The translations under genes were made by a program, and so were the position numbers. Positions 34,046 to 44,421 of a stretch of DNA of 64,000 nucleotides are shown here, piece after piece (positions within the stretch are counted from its first letter, which is position 1; the number at the start of each line of letters is the position of its first letter). The notes beneath the pieces were generated by a model, which did not search any database, had not been told where the DNA came from, and saw only the letters and a program-made list of their open reading frames with translations. The DNA comes from Chondrus crispus (Eukaryota; Rhodophyta; Florideophyceae; Gigartinales; Gigartinaceae): positions 58,560-122,559 of the forward strand of contig NW_005179104.1 of the NCBI RefSeq assembly GCF_000350225.1, written 5' to 3'.

Positions 34046-34056
34046 GGCCTATAACC
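34045..34056 (-). promoter_or_regulatory. copia I primer-binding site
   Basis: Minus strand GGTTATAGGCCC follows the CA end of the right LTR; one base differs from the GGTTATGGGCCC of copia A. Confidence 0.7.
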
Positions 34057-34090
34057 TGTGGGAGAGACTCAAGACTTGGGATCGTCTTTA

Positions 34091-35950
34091 TTCCTTGCGA
34101 TGCACGCATCGCGAGTCCTAGACGTTTCCGCGGAAAGAAAAAGGAAAGAAAAAGGAAAGAAAAAGAAAGGTTTCTATTGCAATTCCTGAAAATATTGAAT
34201 ACATAACAGTATTGGGGTGTGACTGTACAGTATAAACCTGTCAATCGCGCCCTCGCATACTTGCACGGCCCGAATTGCTTTCGTGTTGACTCCCTTCGCA
34301 ACTAACAATTTCCCGAGAAGCACCATGGCAAAAACATCATCGTTTTGCATAATCACATCCTGAGACAGTTGCACGGCCCGGGCTGCGTCCTGCGAAACGC
34401 CTTCTCCTCCATCCCATAACAGGGTGGCTAGGTTGAATATAGCGTCATAATCATTGGGTTTCTCAATCTGAAGCTCGTAGAGCCCCCATGGCGCGAACTT
34501 CGTCCATCTTGACCCCTTGTGGGCCCTTCTCCACCAGGACACCGATGTTGACTATGGCATCGACGTCATCCCTCTTCTCAACTGTCCGCTCATACAGTTG
34601 CAGGGCACGAATTGCGTTCATCTTGACTCTTCCCGCGCCTTCTTCTAGTAGCTAGCTAAGGTTCACCATCGCAACGGCATGATCGTGCTCCTGAATCGCG
34701 CTTTCGTACATCTTTACAGCCCGTACTGCATCCGGAGCCCTCCATCCCTCATCACGTTTCCAAGCCCCTCATCACGTTTCCAAGGTTGCGAATTGCGTTG
34801 CCATCGGAAGCAATCTCGACGGCACGCTCGCACAACGCCACGGCACGAACTGTGTCCACCTCGACTTCCGCCGCACCGCTTCCCAGCAAGACCCCGAGAT
34901 AGATCATGGCATCAACATCATCACTCTTCTCCATCGTCCGTTCGAATAGTTCCACAGCCCGAGTCGCATTCCTCTCGACTCCCTCCACGCCTTCCGTCAG
35001 TAAGTTGCCAAGCTCCACCATGTCGCCCACGTTATAGTTCTCTTCAATAGCACTGGAAACTTCAAGTAGCTGCAATGCCCGTGCTGCATCACAAGGAACG
35101 CCTTCCCCTCCATCCCTAATTAGGAGCGCCAGGTTGAACATAGGCATGCCATCACGAGCTTTCTCGATGGCACGTTCGTACATTTCTACAGCTCGAATCG
35201 CGTTTGCCTCGACATCTTCTGCACCCTCTACTAATAACTTTGCGAGGTTCACCATCGCGCTGACATGATCTTCCTCCTTAATCACGGCCTCAAATAGCCT
35301 CACGGCTCGTGGTTCATTCCTCGCAACGCCATCCCTTCCGTCACTCAGTATGATCGCCAAGTTGTACATGGCGTCACCGTCACGGGCGTTCCCGATGGCA
35401 CGCTCGTCCAACTCCACCGCGCGAACCGGGCTCTTCTGAACTCCCTCCGTGCTACTCTCCAGTAGGAGACCGAGATTGACCATGGCCTGGGTATCATCAC
35501 TCTTCGTAATCGCGCGCAAGTACAATTCCGTAGCGCGAACTGCATTCGCCTCGGCTCCCTCTGCACCATCTAGCAGCAGATTGGCGAGAAGCACCATGGC
35601 AACAACATCGTCGTCTTCCTCAATAGGCTATCTGTACACCTCTGCGAACAGTCGTGCGGACAGCACCACCCCGTTCCCCTCATAAAGAGAATTGAACACG
35701 TGTACTTTACTACTTTACAGAAAAAAAGTTCAGCACCACCCCGTTCCCCTCACACCCCGTTCCCCTCATAAAGAGAAGTGAACACGTGTACTTTACAACT
35801 TTACAGAAAAGTTCAGCAGCACCCCGTTCCCCTCACACCCGGTTCCCCTCATAAGGAGAAGTGAACACGTGTACTTTACAGAAAAAAAGTGAACACGTGT
35901 AATAACGAGTTCCCTTTTTTCTTGCTTACACCTAGACTAACGTCTAGGAA
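34091..35950. mobile_element. insertion 1 in copia I LTR, carries Sel1-repeat gene
   Basis: 1,860 bp inserted between ...GTCTTTA and CTGGGG with no target duplication. The left end is TTCCTTGCGATGCACGCATCGC, containing a perfect hairpin GCGATGC-AC-GCATCGC. The right end has the hairpin CCTAGAC-TAAC-GTCTAGG two bases before the border. The interior has a broken Sel1-repeat gene and a tandem array (35660-35900) of units with CACCCCGTTCCCCTCA and ACACGTGTACTTTAC. Absence of duplication, the terminal hairpin and a captured host gene recall Helitron/helentron-type rolling-circle elements, which is inference. Confidence 0.6.
34174..35660 (-). pseudogene. Sel1-like repeat protein, broken
   Basis: The main frame (34752-35597, 281 codons) consists of about 36-residue Sel1/TPR-like helix-turn-helix repeats of the type AMVNLAKLLVEGAEDVEANA followed by IRAVEMYERAIEK. 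At least seven repeats are visible. A further frame at 34174-34542 (AIFNLATLLWDGGEGV) continues the array after frame changes near 34.55 and 34.75 kb. Upstream a TAG at 35628-35630 interrupts the frame (LFAEVYR*PIEEDDDVVAM). Sel1 repeats mediate protein-protein contacts and are abundant in red algal gene families. The 3' end runs into the element's terminal sequence (RFILYSHTP), so the gene is truncated or fused. Confidence 0.8.
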
Positions 35951-35974
35951 CTGGGGACATGAGCGACGACGGCG

Positions 35975-36390
35975 TGTTCACTTCTCTTTATGAGGGGAAC
36001 GGGGTGGTGCTGAACTTTTTTCTGTTCTGTGCAGTAGTAAAGTACACGTGTTCACTTCTCTTTATGAGGGGAACGGGGTGGTGCTGAACTTTTTTTCTGT
36101 AATAAAATTTTCTTTTCTGTTTCTTTTTTTCTCACTTCTCTTTGTGAGGGGAACGGGGTGGTGCTGTCCGCACGGCTGTTCGCAGAGATGTACCCTTGGA
36201 TACTGTTCAGGTCATAAGTTGAACCGAAGCCTTGGCGCCAACCCGCCCGAAAGGTTTATACTGTACAGTCACACCCCAGTACTGTAATGTATTCACTATT
36301 TTTCAGGAATTGCAACAGAAACCTTTGTTTTTGTTTCCTTTTTCTTTCCGCGGAAACGTGTAGGACTCGCGATGCGTGCATCGCAAAGAA
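35975..36390. mobile_element. insertion 2 in copia I LTR, inverted deletion derivative of insertion 1
   Basis: 416 bp lying 24 bp from insertion 1 in opposite orientation. Its right 145 bp (36245-36390) are the inverse complement of 34091-34240, and its left part (35975-36180) the inverse of the repeat array at 35640-35900. The Sel1 coding region is missing. No target duplication. Confidence 0.75.
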
Positions 36391-36433
36391 TTAAGTACGG
36401 TGGGAGTGCTATGTACACGTGTAAGATACGACA

Positions 36434-37400
36434 TGGGCCACGGAGGTGTACAGTAGAACGGAAACCCTCTTTACCGGGCTTCGTCACTGCAAGTGGAGAA
36501 CTTGCCCATTGAGAGGTGGGATTTTTGTAGACTGCTCCTATTTCCTCCAGCTTTTTGATGGTGCTACAAATGAAAGCGTGCTGTGGTGGGGCGTACTGGC
36601 GTTGGGATGCGCTACGGACGCGAGTTTTAGCCTTCAGAGCGATCTGCAGAGGTCGAGCTGACGCTGGAGGATCACAGCCCAGCTTGATCCGAAAGAGCTC
36701 TTTGAACTTGTCCATCGAGCACTCCAATTTAGCGACACCCTTAGCAGACATTCCATTCTTGCTGGATTGCCGCCTACTAGACATAAAAGGCGACTCAATC
36801 TCTTCCCTGGAGTCATTACCAATGCTGGCCCCAGCGGAGTCGGGAAGCGAAATTGGATCATCAGCGACACTGTCGTATCGCAGCCCTTGATACGTTGCCA
36901 ACGACACTTTAATGTCGTCTGGGTTGAGATCTCCATAGTCCTTTTCATGTAATTGTGAGGCCATCTCTCTCAGGTGACTCTTCAAATCGAAACCGGTGTT
37001 TGTGAGGAACGGCCTGCCCAGAAAGATTTCGTCCACATCTTGATCAACCACCAAGAAAGGAACGCCATGGATGCAGACACAAAGGTTGGAGTCTGGCCAC
37101 ATGATTGTGACTGATACAGTCACTTTGTGCGAAGCAGTGAAATGGATAGGATGAGCTGCAGTACTATTGATAGCTGCAGATAATTCACAAGGAGGTTTTA
37201 CGGTAGTGACCACCAGTTCTTTCACTGTGTTCTTCAAACGATGCAGCATTGAGAGAGGCAGTGCGCTATAATCTCCAAGAGCTATAGCGTCCAATTCGTC
37301 CTCAAGTACCACATGATACCGCCCCTTCGACTCATCCAGGTCTGACTCTGCAGGAAGTTCACGCACGACGCTCAATTTAGGGTTTTCATGTCCCTTCCGA
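36434..37400 (-). pseudogene. gypsy G protease and reverse transcriptase N-terminal part
   Basis: Read leftwards: a retropepsin-like region (VTVSVTIMWPDSNLCV, DEIFLGRPFLTNTGFDL), then the linker and the typical start of gypsy reverse transcriptase (PLQIALKAKTRVRSASQRQY, EIGAVYKNPTSQWASSPLAV, KPGKEGFRSTVHLRGP). Stops short at the copia I border; the next residues (PIVSAMPHLGS) are at 30.0 kb. Its other end joins in frame to gypsy H without any visible border. Confidence 0.85.
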
Positions 37401-40400
37401 CGCTTCTCGCCGTCCGGCTGCTCCTGTAGCAGGGCGCAGCCGACCTGGTACGCGCACGCGTCTGTATCCAGGGTGCACTTCTTTCCGTAACGAGTTAGAG
37501 CCAATATCGACGGGGACACGAGGCGCTTCTTCAGTTCCACTAACGCCTCGTATTCCTCATCGGTCAGGACTTTGAACTCGAAGGGTTGGTTCTTGCCCGT
37601 TTTCCGGTTTAACGGAGCGGCTATCTTCGCGAAGCCCTTCACGAACCGGCGGTAAACATTGCACATTCCTAGGAATGACCGCAATTCCGTTTGGTTCTGG
37701 GGAGGTCGAGCGCGCTCGATGGCGACCACGTTGCGGCGCTCGACCTCTAACCTACCTGGTCGAATCACGTGTCCCAGATAGGTGACCGAGGTGTCCAAGA
37801 AGGCGCATTTCGACAGCTTCAGCGACACGCCCGCGTCCCGCNNNNNNNNNNNNNNNNNNNNNNNNNNNNNNNNNNNNNNNNNNNNNNNNNNNNNNNNNNN
37901 NNNNNNNNNNNNNNNNNTGTCGACGGCCCGCTGGAAGGTAGCCGGGGCGTTCTTCAAACCGAACGGCATGCGGAGGAAGCGGTACAACCCGCAGTGCGAC
38001 GCGAACGACGTCTGGTCGCGGTCCTCCTCGGCGATTTCTACTTGCCAATACCCGCTGTTGCAATCCAGCGTGGTAAAGACCGTAGCGTCGCCGAGGGAAT
38101 CGATGCACTCGTCCATCCTCGGCAACGGATAGGAATCCCGAACGGTGACTGCGTTGAGCTTTCTGTAGTCGACACAGAACCACATGGTACCATCCTTTTT
38201 AGGGACGAATACCACGGGGCTTGCCCATTTGGCCGTGGCGGGTTCGATTACCCCTGCCCGGAGCATGCCGTCGATCTCTGTTTTCTATTTTTCCCGTGCA
38301 GTTGGTCCAGCGCGGTAAGGCGCCTGGTAAATCGGGCGAGCACCGGGCTTGAGCTCAATCCGGTGCTTCGTGGCCCCGATTTTTCCCAGCCGGCCGATCC
38401 ACATGTCCTTAAATTCGGACAATGCCTCGAGGATTTTCGAGCGTACCTCCTCGTCCTCGGCACCGATGTGGACGTCCTCCTGCCAGGCGTTGCGGTCCTT
38501 CTCATGGGCAGCGGTGTCTTCAGGTTTATCCGTTCCAACCGCCCCGAGGTGCGCCTTGGGCGGCGTGGCTTATTCAGTCCCGCCCTTGTCCGTACGGTTG
38601 TCGGCGGCTTCTTCCGCGCCATCCTTTGCGGTTGAGAGGTTGGAATTAAATATCCATCCCCCTTCCTTAGCTTCGGCCGCTTCTGCGGCTGAGTCGCCAA
38701 GGGTCAGGATGTGAGTGGGCGACGAAAGAGCCAGTCCGACTACGGTATGCTTCGGGATGTGAAGCGAGCAGTGCCCAAAATTGCTGAGCATTACCGAGAA
38801 CGGTTTTCGGGGGAAACATCCATGATCCCCTGTGCCATGAGGGTCAAATTCTTGTGCGCGGTTTTTGGGTAGTTCTGTAAAAAACATAGCCCCCCCACCG
38901 GCGTGGCGACCCTCACCATGGACTGCGTCATCGGGGGAATTGTCACCCCTCTGACGAGGCGGATCTTCCGTGACGGTGTGATGGCGGGGAACGCGACCTG
39001 CTTCCGTTCGGGTTTATCCGACAGCGGTAGTTGTTGTGCGGTGCTCCTCGAGGCCATCTTGCAGTCGTGCCTCGAGGGGGTTGTTCCGACCAACGCCACG
39101 GGTGGCGCGTCGTGGAACACGACCTTCCGTTGCGGTGGGAGGATCGCCTTGACGTGGCGATCCAGGAATGTCGTACCGAGGATACAGTCCACGGCGAGGC
39201 TCGTGACTACCAGGAACGGGACGCGCGCCACAAACTCTCCGATTCGGACGAGCAGGGGGATTTCCCCTAGTGTCTTCATTGCGCGGTTTGACGTGTCGAT
39301 GAGCGCTGGGCTCCGAACCGGTTTTATCGATGGTCGCCACGACTGGGCGACACACCGTAAACGGATGAGATTCGGGCCGGCTCCTGAGTCAAGCACTGGC
39401 GTGATGGCGACCATCAACGCCTGCTTCCGACCAACCGTCTCGGAGATCTTGTAATTCTGCTTCTTGAAGAAGCAGATGGCCTGGACTTCCGTTCGGTTAC
39501 CCGGCTGCGCTTCCACTGGCGCAGCCGGATCGGGGTTGCCTAAGCTTCTGAGGCTGGGCACGGGGAGAGACGTCGTCGCCTCTACGCGTCCTCCCCGGCT
39601 TCCCCCGTCAGCAGCAAGTCCTCGCGGATTTCATCTGCGGCTCGCGCCACGTGGTCTTCGGTATGGTCGGGTTGCGGTTCCTCGACGACGTTGACGCCCG
39701 CGGGGGCCGTTTGGCGCTGGTTTCGCCAAGCGGACGGCCCCTGGCGGTTGAACTGGGATCCCGGGCGGAGGCCTTGCCGGATTCGTAGCTTCTGGTAGTT
39801 GGCCTCTCGGGCCTCCAGAAGCTGGCCCGCAGGCTCGCATGGGCAACGACGGGGCACCCCTCTTGTCGGTGCGTGGTGTCAAGAAAGAACCGGCACGGTG
39901 GCGGACGGGGAAATCTCCTGCCGGAGAACCAGACGCGGGGATCCTGACCTTGCCTCCCGTACGGTCCTACGCCCGTCGGCAGGGTCGGCGGGTGGAACTG
40001 GGGCGCTCGCCGTCGAGGCTGCCGGCGACGAATAATAACTCGTCGGTGGCGAGCTCATCGAGGTCGGCGTGGCGGTTTGGTCCGTCACGGCCAGGATTGC
40101 TCCTTCAGCCAATCCCCCGGCCGTCGGGATGTCGGATGCCGACTCAACCGACAGCACGGGCCTCGTTCTTGCGGCGCGATCGAATCTTCTAGCCGCTCCG
40201 GACGGCTCTCGGTGAGCCATGGCTGACATCCCTTGTCGACGGGAAGCCCGATTGGTTTCCCCGATCGCTTGCGCATAGCGAGCGACGGATTGGTAGTCCA
40301 CATCCGGGTGCTTGGCGAGGTAATTACGAACCTGCGCGCACGTGGCGGGCAGTAAACTCTCTACGAACAGGGACTTCAACCGCCTGTCGGAGAATACCGT
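37401..40400 (-). pseudogene. GC-rich gypsy H fragment (gag end, protease, reverse transcriptase)
   Basis: From right to left: gag tail (DRRLKSLFVESLLPATCAQV), a Pro/Ser-rich linker, protease with active site PVLDSGAGPNLI and ILGTTFLDRHV, and reverse transcriptase. The latter has GVIEPATAKWASPVVFVPKK, FCVDYRKLNAVTVRDSYPLP, TLDCNSGYWQVEI, LRMPFGLKNAPATFQ, then the N gap, then FLGMCNVYRRFVKGFAKIA and LDTDACAYQVGCALLQEQ. A TAG precedes GMLRAGVIE. The active-site Asp-Asp motif falls in the N gap. No LTR of its own is visible. Composition is clearly GC-richer than gypsy G on both sides. Confidence 0.8.
37842..37917. other. assembly gap (76 N)
   Basis: Run of N within the reverse transcriptase of gypsy H. 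Its true length is unknown, and the reading frame on the two sides is compatible with 76 bases by chance or design. Confidence 0.99.
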
Positions 40401-41337
40401 TGGCAAAAAGATCCTTCTTCGTGTCATCCGGAGTGTTTTGATACTTAGAAAGCGGATGAAGCTCAGAGCAGTCTGGATTTAGACACGGTTTATCCCATGC
40501 GGAGCTTTTTGTTGCAGTGGACCTGTCTGCGTACTGCAGTCGATTTTTGTCTCTCTTCTCTTTTCGGGGTTGAAATTTACCTTTGGGGTTCTTTTCTTTG
40601 CCAATGTGGTCATCTCTGTTTTGCTTACAACTTCTGCGCTGGATACGTGCGCGGGCGATCTCACCTTGAGATACCTCAACCGCTATAGCACTTATCCTAG
40701 CCTGGAAAAAGGAAATACTAGAGCGCTGAGTGGATGTCCAGCAGTCTCTCGCATCGAAAATCCGCTCTCGGAGTTCGGCTGGTTCGAGCTTACGAAGAAG
40801 CTTATTGATTAGAGATTTACACGTTTCTTTATCCTTCAGAACTTCTTAGGCGTTGTTCTTATCGAGAGATTTGACCACTTCTACAACAAATGTGAGCGCA
40901 GCCCCACTCGGATCCTTGTTATCAACTGTGTAGTTATTCGCCTCAAGTGCAGACCTGACCCGTTCTGTCAAATCTTCCGGCTCGGTAGCAAGTATTTCCT
41001 CAAACCATTTCTCTACAGAGGCATCAGTTGCATCGCGAAGCTCCTTCGCACCTTCGATCTGTTCCAAAATGCAGAGGCTGTGCAATAAGGTTGGTTTCAT
41101 ACATTGCCGCACGGAGGCAGGACAAATGTGGCGAGATGCGTCACGATTGCGGTTTACGTCAGCTACTTTCTCCTTGTAGGCTTCATAATCAGTCTCAAAC
41201 TCGATCAGATAGGACTGAGTAACTTGTATCAAGACAGGAGCAGAAACTGTTGAAACGACGCCATACAAAGACATGGTGACCCGGTACGCACGTAAAATTG
41301 TCGTGAGCTTTGCCAAGAAAAATTCACAAAGTTGCAC
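40395..41337 (-). pseudogene. gypsy G gag
   Basis: Frame 40846-41337 (MSLYGVVSTVSAPVLIQV, YKEKVADVNRNRDASRH) continues in the same frame past a TAA directly after KNNA, through ELRERIFDARDCWTSTQR to a zinc-binding motif CLNPDCSELHPLSKYQNTPDD and DLFANG at 40.40 kb. There the sequence switches to gypsy H. The protein type is that of protist/oomycete-like gypsy gag. Transcription runs left from the LTR at 41.4-41.8 kb. Confidence 0.75.
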
Positions 41338-41358
41338 TTTCGAAAGGGCAAAGCGCTT

Positions 41359-41821
41359 TGTTGCGTACTCGTGCTTTTTCCTCAGTTCCGCCGCGGCAAG
41401 TCGTACAGGGACAGTCTCTCCCCCTCTGCCTTCCCCATCCTGTAGAAGCGCTGGCAGAGTCGTTTATTTACGTAGGGCTGCCACTCTCCCGGCCCCCTCA
41501 GTCTCAGCTGCGGTAGGGGACACCTGTCCCCTGTGAGCCTATCCCCGGGCACATATGCGCCGCGTCCGGCGCAGGAGCTCTCCCAGGCATTCAGCGCTCG
41601 TGGACTACAGTGATCTCTACCGAGTGACAGTCGGCAGTGCCGCCCATCCCGGGCGGACGCTGACATGTGTGGTTCATCTATGAGAACGGCACCCATGCGC
41701 TACTTGTGTTCATTGCCAATCACAGCCGTCTACGTCTCCTGGCTGCTACCCAGCCAGGTGCATGGTGTTGCTAATTACGATATCGTACTTCTATCAGTTG
41801 GGGGCGGCTCCAGACGCAGCA
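41359..41821 (-). repeat. gypsy G 5' LTR
   Basis: 463-bp partner of 25505-25967, same length, about 95 percent alike by eye. Confidence 0.92.
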
Positions 41822-42418
41822 GGAACTCATCCTTTTAGCGGCATAATTAATTTCTGAACCACGTGAGCATGACGGTGGACCCTGTGCAGGCCCCGAAAAA
41901 GCGGCGTGAGGGATAGTCGCGGGGAGCTGGATGTACGGGGATGCAAATGGATTGCCGCCAGGTGTAGATGGTGAGGAGGGCACAAACTCTCCGTGTTTTA
42001 TGGCTTTGAATTGGTCAATGGCTTTCACTCTGTCTTCCTGGTCTGCATCTCGATTCCATACGCCGCATATGATACGATTAACGATGAGGTTACCGGACTC
42101 GACTGTCACTGGGGTAGGTACACCCTTCTCGTTTAAGAATAACCGAACCTTCTTATAAATCTCGTAGTGTACAGTGACCATTGGGTGCACTAGCTCGCGA
42201 GGATCTTGGTCTTCCCGGATCTGAGACAAAAGATCGTCTTGCTGAAGAGCCGGGCTCTGTGAGGCGTAGCCAGAGAAAAGGTTGAAGAAACCTTCTTGGT
42301 TGGCATTGCTGAGTCGAATGTTACCAAAAGGATTAGAATGCACATAAGTCATGTCCTGTGCAGCAGCAGCACTATCAATTTGGCCATCACTAGACGAGGA
42401 TGGAGTTGTAGGCGGCAT
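41822..42418 (-). pseudogene. copia D gag, N-terminal half
   Basis: Starts MPPTTPSSSSDGQ at 42418 and reads through to EINYAAKRMSS at the insertion point. The first five bases (41822-41826, GGAAC) are the right target duplication of gypsy G. The codon phase at the border matches the left half ending at 25504, so the two halves formed one gag before the insertion. Confidence 0.85.
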
Positions 42419-42899
42419 TTTGAATGTCCGAAGTCCTGTACGTTAAAATTGACAAAACGTTGGAGACGAAGCGTTTCTTAATTCGCGAATGTCGAGAAAC
42501 TCCGTTGTAGGGTCAAAACGTTGACTCGAGAACCAGGCGCGCAAGAGCCTGGACTGTTCGCAAGAACTTGAGTCCTCTGAGAGAACGAGGGTACAACTAC
42601 CCGCCTTGGAGGAAGTCGTCAGAAGTTGGTGCAGAACCTTGTTTATGGACTTCGTTCTGCCCTCGATCTCTTTCGCGACATGGTCGCTCGCACTCGCACC
42701 TTAAGACAAAGAGACAGCTTATTCATTCGCCGTACATTTGCTGACAATGTCTGTCCTCGAATTGCACTTTGCAATACCCTACAATTAATTAAGCTACAAC
42801 CTTTCGTCTTCCGTGCAATTGTCTGGGCAGATTGGATCAACTGGATCAAGGATATGATCATCTATCATGGTCTTCTGTAATGCTGTTCTAATAACAGCA
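42419..42899 (-). repeat. probable copia D 5' LTR and leader
   Basis: At 42899 the homology of copia E ends and, on the minus strand, a sequence starting TGCTGTTATTAGAACAGCA (itself a hairpin, TGCTGTT/AACAGCA) begins. A plausible LTR plus leader leads to the gag start at 42418. No partner LTR was found on the left because the 3' end of copia D is lost, so the LTR call is tentative. Confidence 0.4.
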
Positions 42900-43991
42900 C
42901 ACCCGGGGCGTGGTCCTCCGTATCTCGACAATCTTTGTGCTGAGTGCGTCTACATCAATGGTCGTATGTATAGTGGTCCCAGAGTCTAACATCATTAGTT
43001 CCCTTCGTGAGAACCTAGAAACAAATGCTTTTGCAACGGCTGACCGCTTCTTCTTGTCTTTCACCTTCGTTCCTGCTGCAGATGAAGCCCTATCGTGTTT
43101 TTAGTCTTTCGAATGCTTTTCTCTGTTATCTGCACCCTGCTTTCGCAATCCGCCAGTGTTCAAACGATTGTTCGAATTCTTTGGATTACGCCAACACTTG
43201 TCGATAGCATGCGCCTTCCTTTTGCACAGTTTGCAACGTTTCTGAAACAGTGTAGCGCGTGCCTGGTGTTTCAGATTCCCCTTGAGCACCGGATGTTTTC
43301 AAGAAATCTGGCCGCTACCTTCTTCCAGGTAATTGAGTCATCGTTAAGAGTCTTCACTGCAGCAGTTTCTGCATGAAGTTCTTGAGCTTGGATCTATGCA
43401 ATCAGTAGCCCCACTGAGAGTTTCTGTGGCGTTGCCGTGTTCATACCTTCCATCCGTTCAAGAACAGCAGCCATCTGATCGATATGTGTCCCCAAATTTT
43501 TCGTGGTTGAGTCATAACGCATGGAAATTAGCTCAGTCATTTAAGAAATGCAGACTTCCAGTCATACCGCTCGTCAAGTTTGTGCAACATCTCAAAAAGC
43601 TTACCGGTGGTCGACCTAACAACCCGCAGAGCCTTGTCAGACAGTGCAGCAACGATAATGCTGCTTGCTTCCTTCTGATCCGCCACAAAATTTCGTATTT
43701 ATTAGCGTCCGTATGCGGATTCTTTTCAACCTCTGACACGCCGTCGATACCTTTGCTGTCACAAGCAGTAGATACACAAATCCGCCATAGACGGTAGTGG
43801 TCTTTCAGGTCCAACTGGTTCATTCTGATCTTGTCAGACGTATCAGACATAATGTGTTATCTATAGCGTTATCTGGCAAGTCTGAGCTGATGTCTTAGAA
43901 ACAAAAGAGAGATTTGACAAGGGAATTCGGACTAAGACAGAGGTTCTTTGGCTGAGTTCATTGTGGTGCGCCCAGCGCCTGTAGCCCATAA
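42900..43991 (-). pseudogene. copia E gag and protease start
   Basis: Gag begins MSDTSDKIRMNQLDLKDHYR at 43850. After a frame change near 43.55 kb it continues MTELISMRYDSTTKNLG and TAAVKTLNDDSITWKKV, with TAG and TGA stops. The zinc knuckle is RCKLCKRKAHAIDKCW. The protease active site MMLDSGTTIHTT lies at about 42.96-43.00 kb, right before the copia D border. The primer-binding site (minus strand GGTTATGGGC) is at 43982-43991. Confidence 0.8.
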
Positions 43992-44017
43992 CCTTTCTAA
44001 AAAGAAGGCGGAAGGCT

Positions 44018-44333
44018 TGTTAGTGTCTGTCTCAAACGGGTGTTGATGGATGGGCACGAAGCGAGTCGCTCCTTGACTGACAGACACGAAAGAAGATGCT
44101 CCCTTCATGGACGATACGTTTGCCCCACGTTCAATTTATTCCTTTCACGCGTTCTGACAAATGACAGAAACATTGCACGTCAATTGCTCAAGGTATTGCC
44201 TGCCGTTTGCGTAGGCTCGCCTCCGTCTCCGGATTGCGGACTATAAGTAGCTGTAGGTCTAATGTAGACAGATAGAAGAACACTCAACTTCCACCTCAAC
44301 AAGTAAGAGCCAACTACCTACCAAACCCCAAGT
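44018..44333 (+). repeat. copia F 5' LTR
   Basis: Begins TGTTAGTGTCTG and ends CCCCAAGT (GT, not the usual CA). Contains a TATA-like GACTATAAGTAGC near 44239-44251. Confidence 0.9.
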
Positions 44334-44421
44334 GGTTATGAGCCCAGGTTCACGTTGAACTTTACTGCACCATCTTGCATTGCTGCACTGTCTCCCGTCG
44401 TTATACGCGACTGCTAGCTAG

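Larger units (their letters stand above)
30025..36433 (-). mobile_element. copia I, nested in gypsy G
   Basis: Bounded by a 101-bp LTR (30025-30125) and a right LTR that is also 101 bp once two insertions are discounted (34057-34090, 35951-35974, 36391-36433). Flanks TGGCC (left) and TGGGCC (right) look like a target duplication with one base changed. Primer-binding site at 34045-34056. Genes run leftwards and are very C-rich on the coding strand. The insertion splits the reverse transcriptase of gypsy G. Confidence 0.85.
34057..36433 (-). repeat. copia I 5' LTR interrupted by two insertions
   Basis: LTR pieces are 34057-34090, 35951-35974 and 36391-36433. Together they equal the 101-bp partner with no base lost or duplicated. 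Confidence 0.85.
25505..41821 (-). mobile_element. gypsy retrotransposon G, 16.3 kb with nested insertions
   Basis: Two 463-bp direct repeats (25505-25967, 41359-41821), each TG...CA, are flanked outside by GGAAC, proving one insertion event. Genes run on the minus strand from gag near 41.3 kb to integrase near 27.4 kb. It is inserted in the gag of copia D. Inside it lie gypsy fragment H (about 37.4-40.4 kb) and copia I (30025-36433). By eye the two LTRs differ at about twenty positions, so the insertion is not recent. Confidence 0.9.

Noticed and set aside
35660-36200. CRISPR-like array
   Set aside because: Repeats are irregular, palindromic about a centre, without unique spacers; they belong to the inverted inserts in the LTR.
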